Made by a program: the position numbers and the translations under genes. The notes beneath the pieces were generated by a model that saw only the letters and a program-made list of their open reading frames with translations, did no database searches and was not told the origin of the DNA. 64,000 bases of DNA from Candidatus Aenigmatarchaeota archaeon. GTDB taxonomy: Archaea > Aenigmatarchaeota > Aenigmatarchaeia > Aenigmatarchaeales > JACQIB01. Within the stretch, counting starts at the first letter, position 1; every line of letters begins with the position of its first letter. Shown in pieces: positions 1 to 8,540 of this stretch. The DNA lies in contig JACQIB010000005.1 in assembly GCA_016198755.1 (NCBI GenBank), forward strand, positions 112,931-176,930, in the 5' to 3' direction.

Positions 1-857
1 GGCAGAGCCTTGCCTCTTCCAGTCTTGCATATTTCAGGAAAGTTGTACCTTATCCAATCGCATAAAAATTTGCTATTAATTTCTAATAGGAATGCCTCAG
101 CTTCTTTTAACTTAACTATTCTGCTATTTACATTAAACAGTTTTTTTGCAATTTGTGCATATTTTTTCAAAACATCTTTTCTGGAGTCTTTAAACCTGAT
201 ACACCTCTCGTGCACATGTCCGTCTCCAACTAAATAACCTAAGAACTGCAAAAGATCTTCACTGGTGGTTTCAGGCAATATAATATCTTTTCCGTGTATA
301 GAGTAAACTACTAAAAACCTTTCAGGCTGTATGGAACATATTTGAGATAATTTTATCATAAAACTCTCTTCAAAATTTCTATCCATGCTACAGAAGTGAT
401 CTAAAACAGACCTGCTTAAGCCTGCAATAGTTGCAAATTTATCTATTGTAAGATTATTTTGCCTTAAATAAGACTTGAAGAGCTCTACAACATCTTTATC
501 ATATTTGTAATATCTCTTTAGTGGAACCGTACTTAGATGTTGCGTTTTCCCCTCTATAGTTATTCTAGATGGGCATATTAAAATATCTCCGGTGGATAAC
601 TCACTTACATGCTTTACAGAAATTTTGCCACTATTTGCAACAAACATCCTGTGCTCTCCAGTACAGACTAAAGTATTTGCTGGGGTTTTTATCTCAAAAA
701 GCTCATGAGGACTTTCGTGTCTCATTGCATAACAGCTTCTGGTTTTAAGCTTTAGAGTGTCAAAATCTAATGTCATAACTTCTTTATAATCCATTATATC
801 TTCTATTTTGCAGACTGTACCGTCGGCCAGCTGTATATAACTGTTAGGATGTAAGCA
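1..857 (-). mobile_element. Intein (partial) in GlmS with LAGLIDADG-type motif
   Basis: Cys1 at 855-857 after ...GKIAFAH (normal GlmS continues HTRWATHG); block B-like TGEHRMF; LAGLIDADG-like LQFLGYLVGDGH; C-terminal splice junction outside window. Confidence 0.9.
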
Positions 858-1070
858 GTGGGCAAATGCAATCTTTCCCTCAAACTTCTGGGCATCAAAG
901 CCTGAAAAAACCTGATTTACCTTCCCAACATCCTTGTGAACAAGAACTCCGGAACCGTTTACAATAGCTACCCCAGCAGAGTCATACCCCCTGTATTCCA
1001 GCTTTTTTATTCCATCCAAAACTATTTCCGTCCCGTTTCTCTCCCCAAAATATCCTATTATTCCGCACAT
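1..1070 (-). CDS. glmS: Glutamine--fructose-6-phosphate aminotransferase (GlmS), N-terminal part interrupted by an intein; truncated by window edge
   Basis: Own reverse-strand translation from ATG at 1070: MCGIIGYFGERNGTEIVLDGIKKLEYRGYDSAGVAIVNGSGVLVHKDVGKVNQVFSGFDAQKFEGKIAFAH, then intein CLHPNSYIQLADGTV...; open to position 1. Not in ORF track because it has no stop in the window. Confidence 0.93.
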   Translation of the reverse strand, partial: MCGIIGYFGERNGTEIVLDGIKKLEYRGYDSAGVAIVNGSGVLVHKDVGKVNQVFSGFDAQKFEGKIAFAHCLHPNSYIQLADGTVCKIEDIMDYKEVMTLDFDTLKLKTRSCYAMRHESPHELFEIKTPANTLVCTGEHRMFVANSGKISVKHVSELSTGDILICPSRITIEGKTQHLSTVPLKRYYKYDKDVVELFKSYLRQNNLTIDKFATIAGLSRSVLDHFCSMDRNFEESFMIKLSQICSIQPERFLVVYSIHGKDIILPETTSEDLLQFLGYLVGDGHVHERCIRFKDSRKDVLKKYAQIAKKLFNVNSRIVKLKEAEAFLLEINSKFLCDWIRYNFPEICKTGRGKAL

Positions 1071-1209
1071 GCTTCTCCCTTAATCCCCTTTATTTAAACC
1101 CTTACTGAATCATAGGTACAAAAGAGACTTTATCTTTTAGATAAGTAAGCTATTTAAAGCCCTATTAAAAATATTATAATAGCACTAAAAGATAGTTTGT
1201 AGTGGTTGT

Positions 1210-2121
1210 ATGGCAAGGATTTTTGAGACAGTGAAGGGTGAAACGCTTGGTCAGAGCGCTAAGTTACTGCAGCCCAGCCAAATAAAGCCTGCTTTATCCC
1301 AGCTTTCTTGGAAAATTTTGAAAAGCTTGGCTGAAAGGAGTTCATATCCAAAAGCTGTTGCAAGATCTCTGGGGGAGAATGAACAGAAAGTATATTACCA
1401 TATACGCAGGCTGGAAAAAGCTGGCTTAATCAGGATTGAAAGCAGGATAGAGAGGGGTGGTGGTGTAGCAAAAATATACTCTATAACAGCGCCTGCGTTT
1501 GCTTTGATTCTAAAACCGCTTGAACCTGTCTCAGCCGGAATAAAGGAAACTCCTGAAGTCTTGGAGCCTTTTGTGCAGAATGAAAAACTAAACTGCAAAA
1601 TTATTGTAGCCAGCCCTGAGCCTCATGGGTATACTGGAGGGAGGGGGAAGGACGCGCCTGTTTCAACAGAGCTTGGATTATTCTTGGGGCAGTTTGTCAA
1701 TAGCTTTCCACCGCGCTCTGTTTTATTTGATGCTGAAGCGCATGAAAATATTTTAAAACAAAATATTATTGTTATTGCAGGGCCTGGAGTTAACTCTGTT
1801 ACTTTTAAGGCAAACAAAAAGCTTCCAATAAGGTTTGAGGGAAAGGGGGAATTTTTCACATCCCTGTTTTCAACTGCAACAGGGAAAAAGTACGCAGATG
1901 AAAGCTGCGGAGTTGTTTTGAAAATAAAAAATCCTTTCAATCCTGCAGCAGAGCTTATTCTTTTAGCTGGACGCAGAGCAGCTGGAACGCGCGCTGCGAT
2001 TGTTGCCTTTACTCAGAAGCTGGAGTATATTTCTGGTGGAAAAAAGCACTGGGCACATGTTGTTAAAGGATTTGATACAAACAGGGATGGTTTTGTGGAT
2101 GATGTGAAAGTGCTGGAGTAA
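1210..2121 (+). CDS. Winged-helix transcriptional regulator with C-terminal S-layer-like domain
   Basis: N-terminal wHTH (LSWKILKSLAERSSYPKAVARSLGENEQKVYYHIRRLEKAGLI); C-terminal IIVIAGPGVNSVT...GFDTNRDGFVDDVKVLE. Confidence 0.7.
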   Translation: MARIFETVKGETLGQSAKLLQPSQIKPALSQLSWKILKSLAERSSYPKAVARSLGENEQKVYYHIRRLEKAGLIRIESRIERGGGVAKIYSITAPAFALILKPLEPVSAGIKETPEVLEPFVQNEKLNCKIIVASPEPHGYTGGRGKDAPVSTELGLFLGQFVNSFPPRSVLFDAEAHENILKQNIIVIAGPGVNSVTFKANKKLPIRFEGKGEFFTSLFSTATGKKYADESCGVVLKIKNPFNPAAELILLAGRRAAGTRAAIVAFTQKLEYISGGKKHWAHVVKGFDTNRDGFVDDVKVLE

Positions 2122-2128
2122 AACTGCT

Positions 2129-2269
2129 TTATGTTGAAAAATTTGCAGCGTAAGCTCCCGAATAAGGATCAAAATACTCCGCATAGCCGGCTTTCCTCAT
2201 AAAATATCTCTGCATGTCTTTCCTTGTTTCCTCTATCTCTTTTTCTGTTTTTACTCTGTCATCTTCCAT
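2129..2269 (-). CDS. Small hypothetical protein (46 aa)
   Basis: Own translation MEDDRVKTEKEIEETRKDMQRYFMRKAGYAEYFDPYSGAYAANFST; overlaps end of upstream wHTH ORF by 11 nt. Confidence 0.5.
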   Translation of the reverse strand: MEDDRVKTEKEIEETRKDMQRYFMRKAGYAEYFDPYSGAYAANFST

Positions 2270-2534
2270 TTTTCTCACCCCCATTTTTCAAAACCCTTCC
2301 AAACTCTGTTACTCTCAGAAAAACTGAGCCGTTCCCATACTCCAGAAAACCAAGCCTCCTGAACTTCCTCATGCTGTGCCAGACTGAAGTCTCTGAGAAA
2401 CCATGCTTTTCAGACACTGTCCTTACAAAACTGGAAGCTGTAACAGACCTGTCAAAAACAAAAGCCTCCTGCAAAACCAGCAGTTGCCTCCTGCTTAAAG
2501 CAGCCCTAGCTAATGCGGAAACCTGCTCTTTCAC
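2259..2534 (-). CDS. Winged-helix DNA-binding protein
   Basis: 91 aa, helix pattern SVTASSFVRTVSEKHGFSETSVWHSMRKFRRLGFLEYGNGSVFLRVTEFG. Confidence 0.65.
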   Translation of the reverse strand: MKEQVSALARAALSRRQLLVLQEAFVFDRSVTASSFVRTVSEKHGFSETSVWHSMRKFRRLGFLEYGNGSVFLRVTEFGRVLKNGGEKNGR

Positions 2535-2716
2535 CCTGTTAGTTGGTAGATACCAATCCCCATGAGAATCACCATTTTAGAAAGCTTATGGGAGACTTTA
2601 CAGTATAAGAATCAGGATTTTGCCTGAGTTTAAAGTCTCTGCTTTCATTTTCAAAACCTTTTAATCATTGGAAGGTAGAAATATTTAAAGCATATCTACT
2701 AAAGTTTTAGGGCATA

Positions 2717-3052
2717 TTACTCTATTAATTTATAGATAATATGTCTTATTTTATTAAAAGTTTCTATTTTAATTTCTCCAATTTTTAACTTAATAAGAGA
2801 TTTGCTTATGCTGAAAATTCTGTCAACCTTAACTTTGCTATCTGTGATTAGCCTGCCAGTTTCTAGGTCTTTATTTGTTATTAAAAGTGTGTGTTCCCTT
2901 ATTTGTATATTTGTTGTCATGGGGACTACTATTATATCATCAAATTTTGAATTGTAATTGTTATTCGAGAGTACTATAACAGGCCTTACCTTAGAGGTTT
3001 TCATATCAGAAAATGGAAAAGATAATAATACTATATCCCTTTGCGAGACCAC
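2717..3052 (-). CDS. MazF/PemK-like toxin
   Basis: QRDIVLLSFPFSDMKTSKVRPVIVLSNNNYNSKFDDIIVVPMTTN motif of the PemK/MazF family. Confidence 0.85.
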   Translation of the reverse strand: MVSQRDIVLLSFPFSDMKTSKVRPVIVLSNNNYNSKFDDIIVVPMTTNIQIREHTLLITNKDLETGRLITDSKVKVDRIFSISKSLIKLKIGEIKIETFNKIRHIIYKLIE

Positions 3053-3327
3053 TTCTTACCACCTTTTAAGTAGAGATTCCATATTTCATCCTCTTTGTTG
3101 TTCCACAACGCCTTGACAGATAGTTCGGCAGCCTTTTGTATATCCTCAAAAGTATCTATTTTCCTAATTGCTATTTCTGGTTTTTCTAATATAATATTTT
3201 TATCTTTACTTATCAATAAAAGCTCATCGCCTTTTTTAATTCCAAACTCTCTCTGTATTATTTTAGGTAGAGTTATCTGGCCTTTAGATGATACTTTAAT
3301 CGAACTTATTGTAGGCAACCTTTTCAT
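3031..3327 (-). CDS. AbrB/SpoVT (SpoVT-AbrB) domain antitoxin
   Basis: SSIKVSSKGQITLPKIIQREFGIKKGDELLLISKDKNIILEK; overlaps toxin start by 22 nt. Confidence 0.88.
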   Translation of the reverse strand: MKRLPTISSIKVSSKGQITLPKIIQREFGIKKGDELLLISKDKNIILEKPEIAIRKIDTFEDIQKAAELSVKALWNNKEDEIWNLYLKGGKKWSRKGI

Positions 3328-3382
3328 AATTAGAGTAAGAATTTTCTTACATATAAAGCTTTAGTACATGATAATAGTAGTA

Positions 3383-4822
3383 TTACTTATTTAACTCCTC
3401 TTCCAGCACAGTCTTCACAACAGCACCATCTATTTTTCCTCTTGCCTCTTTCATTACCTCGCCCATCAGCGCGGGGAACTTCTTTTCTCCAACTAAAGCA
3501 GGCCATTTTTGGAAAACTTTCTTTACTAATTTTCTTAAATCCTCTTCTGAGAACTGCTGCATTGGGAGAGTGGAAAGCGGCATTTCAGGGTTGCGGGAAA
3601 GCTTTTCCAGAAGCTGCGGAACAGCTTCCTTTGCAATTTTCTTTAACTCAAGAGCAGAAAGCAGCTCGCGTAGCTGGGAATCCTGTATACTTTCAACAGG
3701 TATTCCTTTCCTTCTCAAGTCTTTTATGGTATTTGTTAGAACGCTTGCTATAAGCACATGCTCTGGGCTGCGCTCAAAGCTCTCGAAAATATCCAAATAG
3801 TCAGACTTCAGAACCTGTTCTGCTAAATCTTTGGGAAGGATTGACTGAAAACGGGCAAGTTTCCTTTCAAAAGTTTCCGGTGTTTGTATTGAAGCCAAAA
3901 AGTTTGGAAGCAGTGATATCGGGGGCACATCTGTTTCAGGATACATTCTTTCCCCACCTGGAAGAGGTCTTGAAAAAACTGTTGTGCCATCAGGCTGTGC
4001 AACTCTTGTTTCCTCCTCACTCTTCCCTATTTTCATAAGCTCAACCTGCCTTAGAACTTCTTTCTCTATAAGAGTTTCCATTAGATCCAGCTCTTGCACT
4101 CCTTTAACTTCAACCCTCTTTCCTCCCTTTACTGAAAGATTAATATCCTGCCTTGTAACACCAATTCCCCGCTGGCTTTTCCCTGTACTTCTAACAATCA
4201 TTCCAAGCTTTTCAGAAACCTCCCTCGCGTGCGCAGCGCTTTTTACTTCTGGGAAAGTGCTAATCTCTATTAGTGGTATTCCTAACCTGTCAAGCCTGTA
4301 AACAACTCTATCTTCCTTTTGTTCCACAATTCCTGCAGACTCCTCTTCAATGGAAATTGCCTGTATCCTCACTGGTCCAAGGGAAGTGGATATTATTCCT
4401 CCTGTAGCAATCAGGGCTGTCCTTTGGAAAGAAGTTGTATTAGAACCGTCAATAATCGTTTTTCTCATTACATGAACTTCATCCACAATTCTGCTTCCCA
4501 AAAGCTTGCAAACCTGTATTGCAACAGTTAAAGCTTCCATATTTAATGGATGCGGAGGCTCCTCGTCCCTTTCCACTTCGCATGTTATATTTGGAAAACA
4601 CTGGTAATGGAAAGTGCGATCCCTTAAAAACTCATAGGAAGCTGCAACATCCACCCTTCCCATTTCCCCTGCAACAGGTCTCAGCCTTCTTGTTATTGTA
4701 AAGTTTGGCTTTTCTGCCGAGAGCTTTGGAATACAAGAACAGAATAGTTTCTCGTGGGTAGAAAGCCTGTTGTGGATTTCTATCCCGCATTTGAACCCAA
4801 CAGCTTCGTAATCAACCACCAT
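3383..4822 (-). CDS. gatE: Glu-tRNA(Gln) amidotransferase subunit E, lacking the GAD insertion domain
   Basis: VGFKCGIEIHNRL...RRLRPVAGEMG...DEEPPHPLN...VDEVHVMRKTIIDGSNTTSFQRTALIATGG...PLPGGERMYPETDVPP. Confidence 0.93.
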   Translation of the reverse strand: MVVDYEAVGFKCGIEIHNRLSTHEKLFCSCIPKLSAEKPNFTITRRLRPVAGEMGRVDVAASYEFLRDRTFHYQCFPNITCEVERDEEPPHPLNMEALTVAIQVCKLLGSRIVDEVHVMRKTIIDGSNTTSFQRTALIATGGIISTSLGPVRIQAISIEEESAGIVEQKEDRVVYRLDRLGIPLIEISTFPEVKSAAHAREVSEKLGMIVRSTGKSQRGIGVTRQDINLSVKGGKRVEVKGVQELDLMETLIEKEVLRQVELMKIGKSEEETRVAQPDGTTVFSRPLPGGERMYPETDVPPISLLPNFLASIQTPETFERKLARFQSILPKDLAEQVLKSDYLDIFESFERSPEHVLIASVLTNTIKDLRRKGIPVESIQDSQLRELLSALELKKIAKEAVPQLLEKLSRNPEMPLSTLPMQQFSEEDLRKLVKKVFQKWPALVGEKKFPALMGEVMKEARGKIDGAVVKTVLEEELNK

Positions 4823-5273
4823 ACAGCTCCCTCCATGCTTCCTTTATCAGCGCCACATTCTTTTTTGTTTCTTCTGTTCCAACAACCCGCAGGCTGGGAT
4901 CCTCTATTTTTTCATACCATTCCCCGCTCTCGTCCTTGGTTCTGGGTATTATATGCCAGTGTAAGTGGGGGATAGATTGTCCTGCAATTTCTCCTTCCTG
5001 CAGAGCTATGTTAAAACCCTCTGCATTGTATGTGTGTACGACTGCTTTTGTTGCCATGTGAAGTATTCTGGACATCTCTTCCACCTCATTCTCACCCATC
5101 TCTAGGAAGCTTGGGATATGTTTTTTGGGGGATAAAAGGATGTGGCCCATAAAAACAGGTTTTAGGTTGTAAAACAAAATAAACTTTTCATTTTCAAAAA
5201 TTATTTGGGCTCTGGCAACAAACCCTTTCCCTACTATATCCTTCTCCTCTATGGTACAAAATGGGCAGCTCAT
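4812..5273 (-). CDS. HIT family hydrolase
   Basis: Zinc-like CPFC N-terminus and IPHLHWHIIPR histidine triad. Confidence 0.92.
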   Translation of the reverse strand: MSCPFCTIEEKDIVGKGFVARAQIIFENEKFILFYNLKPVFMGHILLSPKKHIPSFLEMGENEVEEMSRILHMATKAVVHTYNAEGFNIALQEGEIAGQSIPHLHWHIIPRTKDESGEWYEKIEDPSLRVVGTEETKKNVALIKEAWRELYGG

Positions 5274-6637
5274 ACAAAAAACACCTCTGTTCTGTCAGAG
5301 AGCTCGCCGCGCAGGTTTTTGCCAAACAACTCTTTTGCTTCCTTTGGATAGTTGCTGAGTAACCAAGAAAGCTTTATGTAAGATGTATCTGTTGTCATGT
5401 CTGAAAAGTTGCCTAAAATACCTATGCTTTGCAAAGCCCGCTGGTTTTCATAAACGTTAAGATTAAGCCTGCCGTAGATTGCCAGTGGGCTGAGAGCCAC
5501 AACAGTTCCGCCCTTAACAAGCTCTTCTAGGGATTTTAAAATTTTCGTATGTTCTTTTGTAAATTCATCTATCTCTGAAGTTGGAAGGTTTCCTAAACCT
5601 GATGTTTCAACTATTAACCCGTCATAGTCCTTGTAAAACAAAAATTCTGAAGCAAACATGTTTACCCTGAATCTCAAGATACCCACTTTTATTTTTTCAT
5701 TGAATAGCTTGAGCCTGAAGGGGCCTGGGGTTTTGGTGGGTTTTGAAACCCAGTCTATTTTCCTTGTTCTGTAGTCTACAAAAGCATATGGATAGGAATT
5801 TACAGGGCGAAAAGCATCCCTGCGAGAAGAATGGAGTTTTCTGCACTTGCAGGCTGGCAAAATCCAGCAACGATCATCGGAGCTGGAGGAATGCATACAA
5901 ACACCGACGGCTGGAAAGTCTGCTGTGGCTGCGAAAAACACAGCGTTTATCAGGTTCATTGCAGCATCCGAACTCCCCCTGTCAGAACTTCTTTGAGAGC
6001 CAGCTAAAATAACTGGAACAGAAAGATTTTCAAGAGCAAATGAAAGAGCTGCTGAAGTTATGTGCAAAGTATCTGTGCCATGAGTTATAACAATGCCGCG
6101 CGCGCCTGCGCGGATTTCCTTTTCTATTTCCTTAGCAAGTATATTGTAGTGGGGAAAACGCATGTCCTGCGACCACATATTCCTTACTAATCTTGATTTA
6201 ATGTTTGCAAACTCTGCTATCTCAGGGAACATTCCTATAATGTCCTCGGGGGTAAAGGAGGAGGCTACACCACCGGTTTTGTAGTCTACCTTGCTTGCTA
6301 CAGTACCGCCTGTGTGCAGGATTGCTATCGTAGGCTTAGAAGAATCTGTTTTAAACTTGGGTTTTTCATGCACTCCGGACTCAGAAACTGGAACCTTCGG
6401 GACTGCAGGCTCTTTTGTATGGGAAAGCTCTATGGAAACTCCCTTCACAAACTTTATACCTATATTGTAGCCGGAATCCATTTTTAGTACAATGCAGTCT
6501 GGAGAGCCCTGCGATATTCTGGGCATTAGTATTCCTTCATAAACAGCTGTACCCTTGGAAACCTGTACTCTGTTCCCTAACTTAGCCTTTGCAATCTTTA
6601 TTGCAGCCTGCACAGCTGCAGAGTAGTTCTCTAGCAT
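5270..6637 (-). CDS. gatD: Glu-tRNA(Gln) amidotransferase subunit D
   Basis: Asparaginase-like ILHTGGTVASKVDYKTGGV, VITHGTDTLHITSAALSF, LAGSQRSSDRGSSDAAMNL; start trimmed to MLENYS to avoid overlap with upstream gene. Confidence 0.93.
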   Translation of the reverse strand: MLENYSAAVQAAIKIAKAKLGNRVQVSKGTAVYEGILMPRISQGSPDCIVLKMDSGYNIGIKFVKGVSIELSHTKEPAVPKVPVSESGVHEKPKFKTDSSKPTIAILHTGGTVASKVDYKTGGVASSFTPEDIIGMFPEIAEFANIKSRLVRNMWSQDMRFPHYNILAKEIEKEIRAGARGIVITHGTDTLHITSAALSFALENLSVPVILAGSQRSSDRGSSDAAMNLINAVFFAATADFPAVGVCMHSSSSDDRCWILPACKCRKLHSSRRDAFRPVNSYPYAFVDYRTRKIDWVSKPTKTPGPFRLKLFNEKIKVGILRFRVNMFASEFLFYKDYDGLIVETSGLGNLPTSEIDEFTKEHTKILKSLEELVKGGTVVALSPLAIYGRLNLNVYENQRALQSIGILGNFSDMTTDTSYIKLSWLLSNYPKEAKELFGKNLRGELSDRTEVFFV

Positions 6638-6662
6638 AGAAAGAATTCTGCCGCGCCCGTAT

Positions 6663-7511
6663 TTAAGTTTCTGCTGACGCAACTTTTCTGGCAAAGATGT
6701 GGCTATATTGGCTGGTTGCCCTTATATCCTCTTCAACAACTAAGCCAATAGCTGGAGAGCCTTCAATTTTCTCTCTTACAAAAGTATCCCATGTAAGCTC
6801 TGCTGCCTTTTCCTCGGATAGGAAGGGGGGAACATAGAACGCATAATCATTTATGTTGTCATCTACTACAACAATGCCCCTGCTGGTTGTGTTTTTCGCC
6901 ATGTTACTAAGGGCAGCTACAACATTTCCATCAGCTAACTCTTTATCGTGATTAAAGAAGTGGGTCAAAACGTTCAGGCAGATACACAAGTCAAATTGCC
7001 CGTATTTTGAAAGTCCCTTGGTAGCGATATTGCCCCGAACCAGTTTTACTTCACCTTCTCTAAGCTTCCTCCTGAAGGATTCTGGTATTTTGGCTTTTGT
7101 GGAAGCTGGTTTCTTTTGTTGGCCTGTATCATCCAAATACTGGTTCCATATACCAATAGATTCCTGTGTTGGATGTGTGTTAGTTACAGAGTGCTTTCGT
7201 TCCAATGCCCTAAGATTGTGCGGGTTTATGTCAAGAACAACCATCCTATAGTCTTTTGAAAGCCCTTCAAGAGCACCAGCAACTTCAAATGGCTCTGATA
7301 TGCTATACCCTGCATCTCTGCTGTCTGCACCAACACCAACCAGTAGAACATTTGGATCCTGTGGAAGGGCTGCAATATACCTTCTCAGCGGTGCATACAA
7401 AAGAGGATACCTGCCGAAGTATGTTTTGTTTATAGGACTGGAAGAAGGTACACGGGTTTTGAGACCTGTAGACAGAGACATTAATCTGGCTGAAACCGCG
7501 GATTCTGGCAC
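6663..7511 (-). CDS. SAM-dependent methyltransferase-like protein
   Basis: NVLLVGVGADSRDAGYSISEPFEVAGALEGLSKDYRMVVLDINPHNLRAL...FDLCICLNVLTHFF. Confidence 0.6.
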   Translation of the reverse strand: MPESAVSARLMSLSTGLKTRVPSSSPINKTYFGRYPLLYAPLRRYIAALPQDPNVLLVGVGADSRDAGYSISEPFEVAGALEGLSKDYRMVVLDINPHNLRALERKHSVTNTHPTQESIGIWNQYLDDTGQQKKPASTKAKIPESFRRKLREGEVKLVRGNIATKGLSKYGQFDLCICLNVLTHFFNHDKELADGNVVAALSNMAKNTTSRGIVVVDDNINDYAFYVPPFLSEEKAAELTWDTFVREKIEGSPAIGLVVEEDIRATSQYSHIFARKVASAET

Positions 7512-7551
7512 AATATAATATACACAAAAAACAATTTAAAGATATTAAATC

Positions 7552-7755
7552 CTAAAATTTTGTGAGCGGCTTGGAGCTTTCTAGCAGGGGGGTTACTTTT
7601 GGTTTTCCCCTTTCTTTTTCTATAAGCTTTGCGTATTTGCATTTTGGGCAGGTTAGCCAGCTTGTAAGTGTTCCTGGGATTGTTAAAAGGTCTGCGCTGC
7701 AGCGGGGGCACTGGGTGCTTGCTTCAGTTATCTTAAGTTGCTTCACTACCACCAC
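7552..7755 (-). CDS. Small zinc-ribbon protein
   Basis: CPRCSADLL...LTCPKCKYAKLI; overlaps upstream ORF by 10 nt. Confidence 0.65.
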   Translation of the reverse strand: MVVVKQLKITEASTQCPRCSADLLTIPGTLTSWLTCPKCKYAKLIEKERGKPKVTPLLESSKPLTKF

Positions 7756-8123
7756 TCTCCTCTTCCCTGCTTTATCTGCACTTCATGGAAAATTCTGGAG
7801 TGTTTATCCTGCAATTCTTCCGGTGAAAGTATGCTTTCAGCTTTGTTTACAAATATCATTTCAAGATCACCCATCTTGTTCTCAAAATTTCCTGTAAGGC
7901 TGAAGCGCACTCCTTTCTTCAGCATCAGTTTACAGAAGGGTTGTTTTGACTGGAAAAGCCTGTCCACACCAACATCTTCCAGAAAGCCTACAATAATATA
8001 GTTTGTCTGCTCTACAGCAACAAGTTTTTTCAGCAGCTTTCTGGCCTTTTCCTTTGATTTTTCTATAGAGCTGAAATATCCGCGGGGTATCAGCTCTGCC
8101 TCTTCCCTTGTTCTTGCTAACAT
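7746..8123 (-). CDS. Hypothetical protein
   Basis: 125 aa ORF with clean start, immediately upstream of the zinc-ribbon gene. Confidence 0.6.
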   Translation of the reverse strand: MLARTREEAELIPRGYFSSIEKSKEKARKLLKKLVAVEQTNYIIVGFLEDVGVDRLFQSKQPFCKLMLKKGVRFSLTGNFENKMGDLEMIFVNKAESILSPEELQDKHSRIFHEVQIKQGRGEWW

Positions 8124-8237
8124 TTTATCACTGCCTATAATTTAGGCAAAAACCTATTTAAGGGAGTATGTGCTCACAGGCAAGTGATTGATTTTCAGCA
8201 AAAATAGTTATTTAAAGGTTGTTTATGTATAATTGCC

Positions 8238-8540
8238 ATGCGAGAAAGGGATGGAGCTGCATTGGACAATTGGAGACCTGATGCTTTGGGATTTGTTTTA
8301 GTTAGTGCTGCAATACGTGAAGAGAGGAATGTATACAGAAGCTTATGCGATCTAAAGGAAAGGGCAGGAATACATGCTAGGCCAGTTTATGTTGAATCAT
8401 TGTTACCTGGTGTTTGTGATGCTATAGTGAAAATAGAGGGGGAAGATTATCAGGCGATGGGAGACTATGTATCTAATGTTATTCGGGTTTTACCTGGTGT
8501 TGTAGATATAAAAACTCTTACAGTAACTAAACCCGAATAA
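8238..8540 (+). CDS. Stand-alone Lrp/AsnC ligand-binding (RAM-like) domain protein
   Basis: GFVLVSAAIREERNVYRSL...PVYVESLLPGVCDAIVKIEGEDYQAMGDYVSNVIRVLPGVVDIKTLTV resembles the RAM fold; no HTH. Confidence 0.6.
   Translation: MRERDGAALDNWRPDALGFVLVSAAIREERNVYRSLCDLKERAGIHARPVYVESLLPGVCDAIVKIEGEDYQAMGDYVSNVIRVLPGVVDIKTLTVTKPE

Noticed and set aside
1623-1940. 105-aa minus ORF inside the wHTH/S-layer-like gene
   Set aside because: Antisense to a longer ORF with recognisable domain sequence.
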